Assembly (NCBI GenBank): GCA_013372875.1
Contig: JABXIW010000123.1
Coordinates: 1 to 21,562 of the forward strand
Length of the DNA: 21,562 bases
Reading direction: 5' to 3'
Source: Gammaproteobacteria bacterium
Lineage (GTDB): Bacteria > Pseudomonadota > Gammaproteobacteria > Enterobacterales > Kangiellaceae
The notes under the pieces are model-generated. The model made no database searches and was not told where the DNA came from. It worked only from the letters and a program-made list of their open reading frames with translations. Positions 6,609-14,093 of the stretch are shown in pieces. How positions within the stretch are numbered: position 1 is the first letter of the stretch; each line of letters begins with the position of its first letter. The translations under genes were made by a program, and so were the position numbers.

Positions 6609-8536
6609 TACGTTTGCATCCTTTTGCGTTTTTCCTGCTTAATAAACATCAAGCACTCTGCCAATCGCTTTTCATTAAAATCTGAGGCGTTTAAATCCGG
6701 CTCTCTGCCATGTTCATGAACAAATACCTTAACCTTAGGCCATAGTAACTTAGCTTCCTCGAAATCCATCTGAATGCGTGTGGTTTCAATAGATTCTTGT
6801 ATTAATTTCAATACATCAGTTGTTACTGACTTAGACAATATCTCAAACGCTTTTTGGAATGGGTTTATTTCATCAATCAGGTCGATATGCAAATCATCAA
6901 TATTGATAAACTTATCCGCCATGCGAACAAACTTTTTGCCGCCTTGCTCAGTAACTTCTGCCGAACTAATAGCTGAGTCAACCACCACCTGTTGACGCAC
7001 TTCTTCAATTTCAGCTTCGGATAGATCTGGGTATTTACGCTGAATTATTTTCGGTATAAGTATTTTGTTAACTACTTCTGGGTCAACTTTGCCAGCAGAA
7101 GCAGCAATGATTTTGTCATCTTGCAAAATAGCCGCTTTTAAATCAGCTAAGTCAGACTCAATAATGTCTTTCGTGCGCTTGGTGCTAGGTTCTTTGAAAC
7201 CACCAATTTTCATTGTACCCGGTGGAGTCGGTTCAAAATCGTTATCTTTTTTAGCTTTAAATTTGAAGTTTGGCGCTAGTACTTGTTCCATCAATAGTGA
7301 ACAGGTTATCGCCTTAAGCATATTGTTTACCGCAACCGTGACTTGTTCGTTTTCAGCGTCTGGTTGGGCAATTAAGTTAGTAAACTGGGCGTGTGTTTTA
7401 TTAGCACTGTCACGCGTACAGCGCCCGATGATCTGAATTATTTCTGTTAATGAGCTTCTGTACCCAACAGTTAAGGCGTGTTCACAATATTCCCAGTCAA
7501 ACCCTTCCTTTGCCATCCCTAACGCAATGATCACATCCATATCATCAACACTTTTGATGTTGCGCAGGTAATTTTGAATTACATCACGATTATTTTCTTC
7601 AACAAGGTCAGCAACCTTGATCAGAGTACCGTCTGGTCTTTCTACCGTGATAACACCCGTTTCAGGATCTCGTGGCCTTGCATCACCTAATACTTCAAGT
7701 ATTGCGTCAACCTCATCGTACTTTTCTTTAGTTGATTCACCTGAATTCACATTCGGGATGTGGATAATTGTTTTCTTACCGTAGTTTTCTTCTGAATTTA
7801 AGACTTCATGAATAACATCTGTGTAACGGCCCTGATAGAAGTGATAACCGATACCTAGCGACTTGAGATATTTATAACCATTAAGCTGTTCGTAATAATT
7901 GAACGATACTTTATCAAATTGTGCTTCATCTTCTGGTGTTAAGACTGGAATGCTATCACCGCGGAAATAAGAGCCAGTCATAGCAACAATGTGAGCATTG
8001 GTATTCGCCATTATGCTACGAAGTACATCACCTAGCACGTTATCACCGTCAGCAGAAACATGGTGAAATTCATCTATAGCAATCAAACAATCATTAAATG
8101 CGCTATCTTCTAATTCTTGAAAAGCAAAGCGCAAAGTTGCGTGAGTACAGATTAGGATTTGGTCATCACCAGCGATAAACCGCTTAAACGCTTTAGTCTT
8201 ACTGGCTTCACCACCGGGTGTACATAGGTTATTGTTGTTCTCGACATTCCAATCGCAGAAAAAGCCATATTTACTTAACTCTGTTGAGTCAAACGAGCCA
8301 CCAATAGAGCGTTCAGGCACAGCCACAATCGCCTTTTTAATGCCTTGATTGTGTAGCTTATCTAATGCCAAAAACATTAACGCTCTTGATTTACCAGAAG
8401 CTGGAGGTGCTTTTAATAATAAATACTGGCTATTGCGTGCTTCAAAAGCGCGGGACTGCATAGCACGCATTCCCATATTGTTTGTGTTTGAACTAGCACC
8501 ACTTTGTGCATATTCAAAGTGCATTAAGTTAGGCAT
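6608..8536 (-). CDS. SF2 DEAD/DEAH-type helicase/translocase of a restriction-like system
   Basis: A 642-aa superfamily 2 ATPase. Motif I is APPASGKS (43-50), motif II DEFH (155-158), motif III-like TGSY (187-190), motif V-like AKEGFDWE (342-349) and motif VI QIIGRCTR (368-375). This two-RecA core resembles Res/HsdR translocases, but no PD-(D/E)XK nuclease is fused. The C-terminal region (about 420-640) is helical and ends in a module (about 596-632, WPKVKVFVHEHGREPD to LAECLMFIK) similar to the N-terminus of the nuclease. The start overlaps the methyltransferase stop by 8 bp and has a strong AGGAGGT site. It likely couples recognition by the methyltransferase to cleavage by the GIY-YIG protein. 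Confidence 0.9.
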   Translation of the reverse strand: MPNLMHFEYAQSGASSNTNNMGMRAMQSRAFEARNSQYLLLKAPPASGKSRALMFLALDKLHNQGIKKAIVAVPERSIGGSFDSTELSKYGFFCDWNVENNNNLCTPGGEASKTKAFKRFIAGDDQILICTHATLRFAFQELEDSAFNDCLIAIDEFHHVSADGDNVLGDVLRSIMANTNAHIVAMTGSYFRGDSIPVLTPEDEAQFDKVSFNYYEQLNGYKYLKSLGIGYHFYQGRYTDVIHEVLNSEENYGKKTIIHIPNVNSGESTKEKYDEVDAILEVLGDARPRDPETGVITVERPDGTLIKVADLVEENNRDVIQNYLRNIKSVDDMDVIIALGMAKEGFDWEYCEHALTVGYRSSLTEIIQIIGRCTRDSANKTHAQFTNLIAQPDAENEQVTVAVNNMLKAITCSLLMEQVLAPNFKFKAKKDNDFEPTPPGTMKIGGFKEPSTKRTKDIIESDLADLKAAILQDDKIIAASAGKVDPEVVNKILIPKIIQRKYPDLSEAEIEEVRQQVVVDSAISSAEVTEQGGKKFVRMADKFINIDDLHIDLIDEINPFQKAFEILSKSVTTDVLKLIQESIETTRIQMDFEEAKLLWPKVKVFVHEHGREPDLNASDFNEKRLAECLMFIKQEKRKRMQT

Positions 8537-11273
8537 TGTGACCTCCTGTCATTTTTGAATATAAATTAAATAATAAGTTTAGTTTTTGTTCCTCTGTCGA
8601 GAGTAATTCTGGTGAGTAAAGCAGTTCTACTTCCCTATCAAGCTCTAAGTGAGCTTTTTTTAGAGATATTGGCATTTGTTCAGAATACAATTTCGATATA
8701 TTGAGGTCACTATATGATTCTCTTTCAAGTAGAACATTCAATGCTGCTGCCCTTACTTTATCTTTTTGTTCCTCAGAAACACTTGGGACAGGAAATGTGT
8801 TGTAGCAAATTTTTGATGAGTAACGAATACCATTGCCAAATTTACCGGAAACTGCCGTAGTCCAAATCAAATGAATCTTTGAAGAAAGCAATCCGAAAAA
8901 GAATAAATCATCTGACTCAACAACATTTAACAAATCACTTGCTAAATACTCTCGTTTAAAAAGACCTACTGGAATATATTCTTTTACGGAAGAGGACACT
9001 TTAGGTATGATTATGTAATCTGACTTTGGAAAGTTCTCTACATGAAAATTTTGTGGAGTTTCTGCTAGTTTTATAGTCGGCTTACTTGAGCTACTCAACC
9101 TAAAGTTCTTAACTTCGTCAATTACCTTTCGAATTTTGGGGAGTTCACCTAACTCATCCTTACTTACATTTTGTAAGCTCAAGCACCATCTAAACACTCC
9201 AGAGTTAAACTCTTGCGCTCCAAACCACTTCCTAAAATATAATTTTGCAGTTGGTTCACTCGTTACAAACTCAGTCTTTTCACTTTCAGTAAATAAGAAG
9301 CCTCCACCATCTACTGGCTTATTACCTATACCCATTTTAGGTAACTGAGGTGATATTGGCGTAGTTCTTGGTTTTACAGTACTTATTTGAGAAGACGTTA
9401 AATATGGGTTTATATGCTCAACGGTATTCCAATAGCTATCTAACAGGATTTTCTTGTTTGAGGACGAACCTTTTGGTCCAAGACCAATAATAACGCAGTA
9501 AACACCAGCCTGTTTCTTAGCATTATTTGTCCATTTAAATGGTGGTATAGCGAGTATTATTTCGACATTCTTTCTTAAAATACCATCCCACATGAAACTA
9601 ACTTGCTCACCTTGTGATATGGAGCTAGTAGAAACAAAAGCAAGTTTTTGTGAGCCTTTGAGATAATTTGCCCCTTTTAAAAACCAACCCGCTATGTAGT
9701 CTAAACTTCCTGTTTTAAAGTTATTCTCGTTGTAAAAAGCACGCTCCATATCCTCTTTTTGCTCTGGTGTTTGTTTTCTCGCGCCTATGTAAGGAGGATT
9801 TCCTATAATGTAAATTTCCCTCACATCATTGGGACACACAGACAGCCAATTAATTGTCAGAGCGTTGCCAGAAACTATATTTCCACTAGCTTTTAATGGT
9901 AAAGACGGATCGCAATCACCAAATTCAGCTTTAAATTCAACGTTCATTTGGTGCTCAGCTAACCATAAAGACAATATAGCTACTTCATGTGCAAAGTCAT
10001 CTAATTCGATTCCATAGAAATTTGTAAGCTTGATTTTAGAGCAAGTCGCATAATCGACATTATTTGCTAAAAACAAATCATCTTGTTGTTGATTTGTATC
10101 TAGCTCTTGAATTCGCTTAATGATTTCCATTTCAATTTTACGTAATTCTTTAAAGGCGATAATTAAGAAGTTCCCTGACCCACAAGCGGGATCAAATATC
10201 TTAATATCAACAATACGATCATGGAGTTTACGCAAGCGGCTTGGTTTCAATTTTTGATCAATATTATCTTCAATATTTTCAAGTTCTGCGTATAACTCAT
10301 CCAAAAAAAGAGGTTCAATTATTTTCATAATGTTGGTAACAGAGGTGTAGTGCATCCCCATGTTACCGCGCTGATCTGGGTGAACTACCGCTTGAATCAT
10401 TGAACCAAAAATATCAGGATTAATGTCAGACCAATCTAATTCGCTTCCGCATTCAATCAGCATTTTGCGAGATTTGGTTGAAAATCGTGGAGACGCTATG
10501 TTGTCGGCAAACAACCCGCCATTAACAAACTCAAAGTTTGCTAAGTAGTCAGGTAAATCAGCTCGTTTGTTTTTAGGTGTATTTAGTACTTCAAACAAAC
10601 GATTTAAATACTCAGCAACATCAGAGCCATCAACTTTGGTATGGGACTCTAATTCACCACTGAACTGATTTTGTTTGAAAATGCCTGTGTCTTCAGCAAA
10701 GAAGCAAAACAGCAAACGAGTTAAGAAAATGTTTAAGTTATGGAGTGCTTGTTTGTCGTGTTTATTTTCATCATTAAAGTTATCAGCCTTGATCACATCG
10801 AACAGCTTCGCCATTTTCTCAGCAGCTTTAACGTCAGCAGGGTTTTCGCCTTGATAAACGGCCTTTTCCATTCCGGCCCAAGGTAAGAAGAAATCAAAAT
10901 GCTTACCTAAGTCGTTAAATTCAATATCAAGGGTGTCATTGGTACGAGTATCTAAGGCTACAAATTGATTGAAGTCGGTAGCAATAACAAAACGTATTTT
11001 CTCACGTGCAACGGATGGCTCTTTTTTCATGTTATCAATATCTGATAACACACTATCCCCATGACAATGTTTGAAATAAATGTGTCGTTTTACCCTTATT
11101 TCACCTGGAACACTTGCTAAATTACGCTCTCCAGACTTAATACGCCCAATAGTTGTTTTTCGATGACCGTATAAGGCCATTAAATGATATAGAAAATCAT
11201 CTTTAGACACTTCTTTCTTTTGAGTTTGATTTACTAGCTCTTTTACAGAACCTTCCAGTTGAGTAATATTCAT
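8529..11273 (-). CDS. MmeI-like N6-adenine DNA methyltransferase without nuclease motif
   Basis: A 914-aa class I SAM-dependent DNA methyltransferase. Motif I is FDPACGSGNF (360-369) and catalytic motif IV NPPY (492-495), so N6-adenine is the target. From about residue 95 onward the order matches MmeI/type IIL enzymes: the ATDF strand, the helical spacer (LFCFFAEDTGIF, RGNMGMHYT), the methylase, then a target-recognition region (about 620-830) with NKPVDGGGFLFT and YNTFP. The MmeI N-terminal nuclease with its E-x-K motif is absent. Residues 25-70 carry a different module (LMALYGHRKTTIGRIKSG). Cleavage must come from another protein, most simply the GIY-YIG nuclease two genes on. AGGAAG precedes the ATG. 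It is the first gene of the operon, with a 222-bp upstream gap. Confidence 0.92.
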   Translation of the reverse strand: MNITQLEGSVKELVNQTQKKEVSKDDFLYHLMALYGHRKTTIGRIKSGERNLASVPGEIRVKRHIYFKHCHGDSVLSDIDNMKKEPSVAREKIRFVIATDFNQFVALDTRTNDTLDIEFNDLGKHFDFFLPWAGMEKAVYQGENPADVKAAEKMAKLFDVIKADNFNDENKHDKQALHNLNIFLTRLLFCFFAEDTGIFKQNQFSGELESHTKVDGSDVAEYLNRLFEVLNTPKNKRADLPDYLANFEFVNGGLFADNIASPRFSTKSRKMLIECGSELDWSDINPDIFGSMIQAVVHPDQRGNMGMHYTSVTNIMKIIEPLFLDELYAELENIEDNIDQKLKPSRLRKLHDRIVDIKIFDPACGSGNFLIIAFKELRKIEMEIIKRIQELDTNQQQDDLFLANNVDYATCSKIKLTNFYGIELDDFAHEVAILSLWLAEHQMNVEFKAEFGDCDPSLPLKASGNIVSGNALTINWLSVCPNDVREIYIIGNPPYIGARKQTPEQKEDMERAFYNENNFKTGSLDYIAGWFLKGANYLKGSQKLAFVSTSSISQGEQVSFMWDGILRKNVEIILAIPPFKWTNNAKKQAGVYCVIIGLGPKGSSSNKKILLDSYWNTVEHINPYLTSSQISTVKPRTTPISPQLPKMGIGNKPVDGGGFLFTESEKTEFVTSEPTAKLYFRKWFGAQEFNSGVFRWCLSLQNVSKDELGELPKIRKVIDEVKNFRLSSSSKPTIKLAETPQNFHVENFPKSDYIIIPKVSSSVKEYIPVGLFKREYLASDLLNVVESDDLFFFGLLSSKIHLIWTTAVSGKFGNGIRYSSKICYNTFPVPSVSEEQKDKVRAAALNVLLERESYSDLNISKLYSEQMPISLKKAHLELDREVELLYSPELLSTEEQKLNLLFNLYSKMTGGHNA

Positions 11274-11495
11274 TTATACTTCCTGTGCTTTATTCTATAT
11301 TTAATAATCCCAAATAAGCTTTAATAGCAGCAAGCTCCCTTCACCTTACTACTTGTAAGAATCATGCATTCCAAAAGAAACCATCACTTTTCTAATTGTG
11401 GCTGCAAGCATACTTGTGATATCTATATTTTATGTATATTTCTTATAGGTTAAGTTAAAAGCCTTATTAAATTATCAATATAATATATTATTACT
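11274..11495 (-). promoter_or_regulatory. Upstream region of the defence operon
   Basis: The 222 bp between the channel gene and the methyltransferase start are AT-rich and must hold the operon promoter. I see AGGAAG 5 nt before the ATG, but no convincing -35/-10 pair and no clear operator. No controller protein gene is adjacent. Confidence 0.45.
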
Positions 11496-12116
11496 TCAAC
11501 TTCTTTGCCCCATACCTCGCCCAGTGTAAATGGCAAAACTTACAATTATTAGTATAAATCCACAAAGTACTTGATAAACAGACAGTAACTTAGGAATTTC
11601 ACAAATTGGGGATGTATCTCCATATCCTAATGTAGTAATCGTTACACCGCTAAAATAAAGCGCATCAACATAGTTTTCGGGAGGGGATTTAAAGCATTTA
11701 GATGGAAGTAATAAATAAATTGTAGCAAAATTAAAAATCAACTCAATATAACTTTTAAAGGCTAACTGAATACGTTCTCCATAAGTGAGATTCGAGTTTG
11801 GATTATCCCCGTTCAGTTTTTCTATGGCATCTTTGTAGAAAGCATAAAAAACCTCATTCGCTCTTGATAAAGGGTAAGCCCAGATTATTAAGGCCGCTAC
11901 CCACATAAATAAACCTTTATACTCACTTTTATATATTCCAACTGGAGACACAAAAAATAGACAAAGTGCTATTGACAGGGATATTATCAAATAAATAGTA
12001 TTAAACTTCTTAATCAACTTTCCAGTGGATTTTGGGTTCTCTCTATAGATGGATTTTCTATAGTCGGCAAAGAAATAAGTTGGAGATAAAAAAAACTCAA
12101 TAATTTTACGTGTCAT
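11496..12116 (-). CDS. Potassium-channel-like membrane protein
   Basis: A 206-aa integral membrane protein. The pore signature TTLGYGD (161-167), preceded by the pore helix (DALYFSGVTI), is the K+ selectivity filter of two-TM channels. Probable membrane helices are about 40-58, 68-82, 123-138 and 178-197, so the TM-pore-TM unit is preceded by two additional helices; there is no RCK or cyclic-nucleotide domain. It would assemble as a tetramer in the inner membrane. It lies between the defence operon and a nuclease gene, on the same strand as the operon but 222 bp upstream. It could be a membrane-depolarising effector or an unrelated passenger; the sequence does not decide. The ribosome site is weak. 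Confidence 0.85.
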   Translation of the reverse strand: MTRKIIEFFLSPTYFFADYRKSIYRENPKSTGKLIKKFNTIYLIISLSIALCLFFVSPVGIYKSEYKGLFMWVAALIIWAYPLSRANEVFYAFYKDAIEKLNGDNPNSNLTYGERIQLAFKSYIELIFNFATIYLLLPSKCFKSPPENYVDALYFSGVTITTLGYGDTSPICEIPKLLSVYQVLCGFILIIVSFAIYTGRGMGQRS

Positions 12117-12323
12117 TTATAACCTATCTGAATACATTTAATTTTAGCTGATGCTAACAGTTATAAGTACGGAAGTTAATTGCAGATTTGCATTATTTCT
12201 AAATTTAGTTTGCTTGGATATAATTATCATAGACAAATCTGTTAAAAACCTTTGTTAACTAGCTTTTAAACAGAATTACAATTGAATTAATCTATTACTA
12301 TCAAATATACGCAAGGAGCATAA
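12117..12323. promoter_or_regulatory. Divergent promoter region, channel and nuclease genes
   Basis: A 207-bp AT-rich gap between divergent starts. AAGGAG at 12313-12318 is a good ribosome site for the plus-strand gene. Individual promoter hexamers cannot be assigned with confidence and no long repeat is seen. Confidence 0.4.
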
Positions 12324-13322
12324 ATGTCATTATTTCGAATTAGCAGCGGAGAAATAACAGCGCTGGATAAGACAACATTCGCCAATCAAAACATCTTAGA
12401 AAGAAATGATCTGCAGCAAGCTTTAAAACACAATATTGATGTTATTGCACCAGAATGCTTAGTCATATCCGAAGAGTTCTCATATTGGCAAGATAGTAAA
12501 AAGCGAATAGACCTACTGGCAATTGATAAAAATGCCAACTTAGTTGTTATAGAGTTAAAAAGAGATGAAACAGGCAGTCATATGGATTTACAGGCCATTC
12601 GTTATGCATCTATGGTGTCTCCCCTTACATATGAGCAAGCTTGTAAATACTTCCAAAAGTATTTAGATAAGAACACTCCTAACGAACACAATGATGCCGA
12701 AGAAATCATTAAGGACTTTTTAGATTGGGACGAACCCGAAAAAGATGATTTTGCCCAAGATGTGAGAGTAGTTTTGGTCTCAGCAGATTTTTCAAAAGAA
12801 TTAACTACTTCAGCTTTATGGTTAAGAGATAAAGGTATTGATATATCCTGCGTGAGACTTAGTCCTTACAAATACCAAGATGAAACTCTAATTAACGCTG
12901 AGCAGATTATTCCTGTTCCCGAAACAGCAGAATATTTAATCAAAGTAAAAGAAAAAACAAATGAACGAAGGACAGCGATTAGTGGAAAAAAAGACTATTC
13001 GAAGTATCGTTACAAAGATGAAATATACAATAAACGTTATTTAGCTTTAGCTATAATGAAAGATTGGATAGAAAAACAAAAGCCAAAAAATTTAGGTGAC
13101 ATTCATAGCGTATTTGTTGAAAAAGTTCATAAAAAAATAGCTCAAAATATAAACCACATTCCAGACAGTCAACAAAGAAGATATCACGTGCATGAAGAGT
13201 CACTTATTCGGCTTGAGTCAAATGAGATTATCGCGATAAGTAATCAATGGGGGTTAGATAGTATTCATCGCTTATTAGAATTAACTTCAAAGTTTGGAGT
13301 AGAAGTTGAGGTTATTAACTAA
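12324..13322 (+). CDS. NucS/DUF91-like PD-(D/E)XK nuclease
   Basis: A 332-aa soluble protein. The N-terminal domain has the PD-(D/E)XK layout of NucS/DUF91-type nucleases: E50 and E51 in VISEEF, D63 in RIDLLAID and E77-L-K79 in VVIELKRDETG, followed by a helix with QAIRYASMVS that matches the usual QxxxY region. Catalytic residues look intact. The middle (DFAQDVRVVLVSADFS and the GIDISCVRLSPY strand) completes the fold, and the C-terminal 110 residues form a separate basic domain of unknown role. A strong AAGGAG site precedes the ATG. It is the last gene before the island's right end and is transcribed toward attR. It is most likely another cargo defence or DNA-processing gene; substrate unknown. 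Confidence 0.85.
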   Translation: MSLFRISSGEITALDKTTFANQNILERNDLQQALKHNIDVIAPECLVISEEFSYWQDSKKRIDLLAIDKNANLVVIELKRDETGSHMDLQAIRYASMVSPLTYEQACKYFQKYLDKNTPNEHNDAEEIIKDFLDWDEPEKDDFAQDVRVVLVSADFSKELTTSALWLRDKGIDISCVRLSPYKYQDETLINAEQIIPVPETAEYLIKVKEKTNERRTAISGKKDYSKYRYKDEIYNKRYLALAIMKDWIEKQKPKNLGDIHSVFVEKVHKKIAQNINHIPDSQQRRYHVHEESLIRLESNEIIAISNQWGLDSIHRLLELTSKFGVEVEVIN

Positions 13323-13329
13323 ACAAAAT

Positions 13330-13347
13330 AGGTACAGCAGAGGTACA
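13330..13347 (+). promoter_or_regulatory. Putative integrase arm-type sites, right end
   Basis: AGGTACA at 13330-13336 and 13341-13347, 11 bp apart, match the pair at the left end in motif, spacing and orientation. Confidence 0.6.
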
Positions 13348-13366
13348 GCGACCAATTTTTAGCACT

Positions 13367-13430
13367 TTCGTTAAACTTCGCTAAACTACTGATATCAAAC
13401 TACTTTTAACTATTTTAATCTTCGCTTAAC
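13367..13430 (+). repeat. TTCGNTWAAC repeats near the right end
   Basis: TTCGTTAAAC (13367-13376) and TTCGCTAAAC (13377-13386) are immediately adjacent, and TTCGCTTAAC recurs at 13421-13430. They lie between the arm sites and attR, where excisionase or host-factor sites usually sit. The function is inferred. Confidence 0.5.
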
Positions 13431-13467
13431 TTTTATTAAAAATTAGTAACTTATTGATTTATATAGA

Positions 13468-13514
13468 GACTGTTAATCCATATGTCGCTGGTTCAAGTCC
13501 AGCAGGGGGAGCCA
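13468..13514 (+). pseudogene. 3' fragment of tRNA-Asn in attR
   Basis: Bases identical to tRNA positions 33-79, from the anticodon stem to CCA. The preceding sequence (TTTATATAGA) does not continue the tRNA, so it cannot fold as a complete tRNA. Confidence 0.93.
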
Positions 13515-13520
13515 TATTTT

Positions 13521-13550
13521 AAAGGCCTTTCAGCAATGAAAGGCCTTTTT
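13521..13550 (+). terminator. Duplicate tRNA terminator in attR
   Basis: The same 12-bp stem, GCAA loop and T-run as the left copy. It would stop transcription leaving the island toward umuD. Confidence 0.85.
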
Positions 13551-13660
13551 TGTTGCCTACAGCTAGGTACTCAAAACATCTGAAATTATTAACTCCATCC
13601 TCAGTTAAGTAGCAACAAAATATGCTATTCTTTTAAGTCATTATCTAACCAGTCAATTGA

Positions 13661-14083
13661 ATGAGCAAAGTATCTATTTTTTCACCCTCGGGTAACTATT
13701 CAAAGATCCCTTTTTATTCTGGAAAAATTGCTGCTGGCTTCCCTGGTGTAGTTGATGAACATATGGAAGAAACTCTTAGCTTAGATCAATTACTGATAAA
13801 AAATCCTGCGACAACTTTTTTCGCCCGAGTCGAAGGCGACTCCATGATAAATGCAGGCATATTCCAAAATGATATTTTGGTTATTGATCGCTCATTACAT
13901 TACCAAGAAGGCGATATTGTTGTCGCTTTAGTCGATAATGAATTTACAGTCAAACGCTTAAAAACAAAGGGGGGCTTGCGTTTGCAAGCAGAAAACCCCG
14001 CTTATCCGGATATTATCATTACTGGAGAAATCGAGTTAACCATCTGGGGAGTGGTTACTGGGCTGGCGAGAAAGCTGAGGTAA
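13661..14083 (+). CDS. umuD: UmuD, self-cleaving subunit of DNA polymerase V
   Basis: A 140-aa S24-family protein, the usual UmuD length. The cleavage site is A25-G26 in KIAAGFPG. The catalytic pair is S61 in VEGDSMINAG and K98 in FTVKRLKT, close to the known E. coli positions 60 and 97. RecA-filament-stimulated self-cleavage yields UmuD', which joins UmuC for translesion synthesis. It lies 10 bp before umuC. The gene starts 102 bp after attR. The ribosome site is weak, and I find no canonical LexA box (CTGT-N8-ACAG) in the upstream gap, which is unusual for an SOS gene. Confidence 0.95.
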   Translation: MSKVSIFSPSGNYSKIPFYSGKIAAGFPGVVDEHMEETLSLDQLLIKNPATTFFARVEGDSMINAGIFQNDILVIDRSLHYQEGDIVVALVDNEFTVKRLKTKGGLRLQAENPAYPDIIITGEIELTIWGVVTGLARKLR

Positions 14084-14093
14084 TATCTAACCT

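Larger units (their letters stand above)
33..13558. mobile_element. Integrated genomic island in tRNA-Asn
   Basis: The element is bounded by perfect 91-bp direct repeats, one of them the 3' part of tRNA-Asn plus its terminator. It carries a tyrosine integrase next to the tRNA end, a replication-type gene, a structured non-coding region and a block of defence-like genes. It reads as more AT-rich than the core genes beyond 13558. No relaxase, conjugation or phage structural gene is present, so it is either a replication-competent satellite-like element mobilised by others or a non-conjugative integrative element. The net insertion is 13,435 bp. Confidence 0.93.
13468..13558 (+). repeat. attR: right 91-bp attachment repeat
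   Basis: Exact copy of 33-123. It includes the tRNA-Asn 3' part and the full terminator, and marks the island's right boundary. Confidence 0.95.

Noticed and set aside
6451..7436. Plus-strand open frames opposite the helicase and nuclease genes
   Set aside because: They are antisense shadows of strongly supported minus-strand genes, with no ribosome sites or recognisable domains.
3850..11273. BREX, DISARM or classical type I/III restriction system
   Set aside because: There is no PglZ, BrxC or Lon, no drmA/drmB partners, no HsdS and no Mod/Res pair; only the methyltransferase and helicase classes are shared.
12117..12323. Specific -35/-10 promoter assignments
   Set aside because: AT-rich sequence offers many weak hexamer matches and none stands out.
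13468..13514. Second functional tRNA-Asn
   Set aside because: Only the 3' part is present; the 5' acceptor strand and D-arm are missing.
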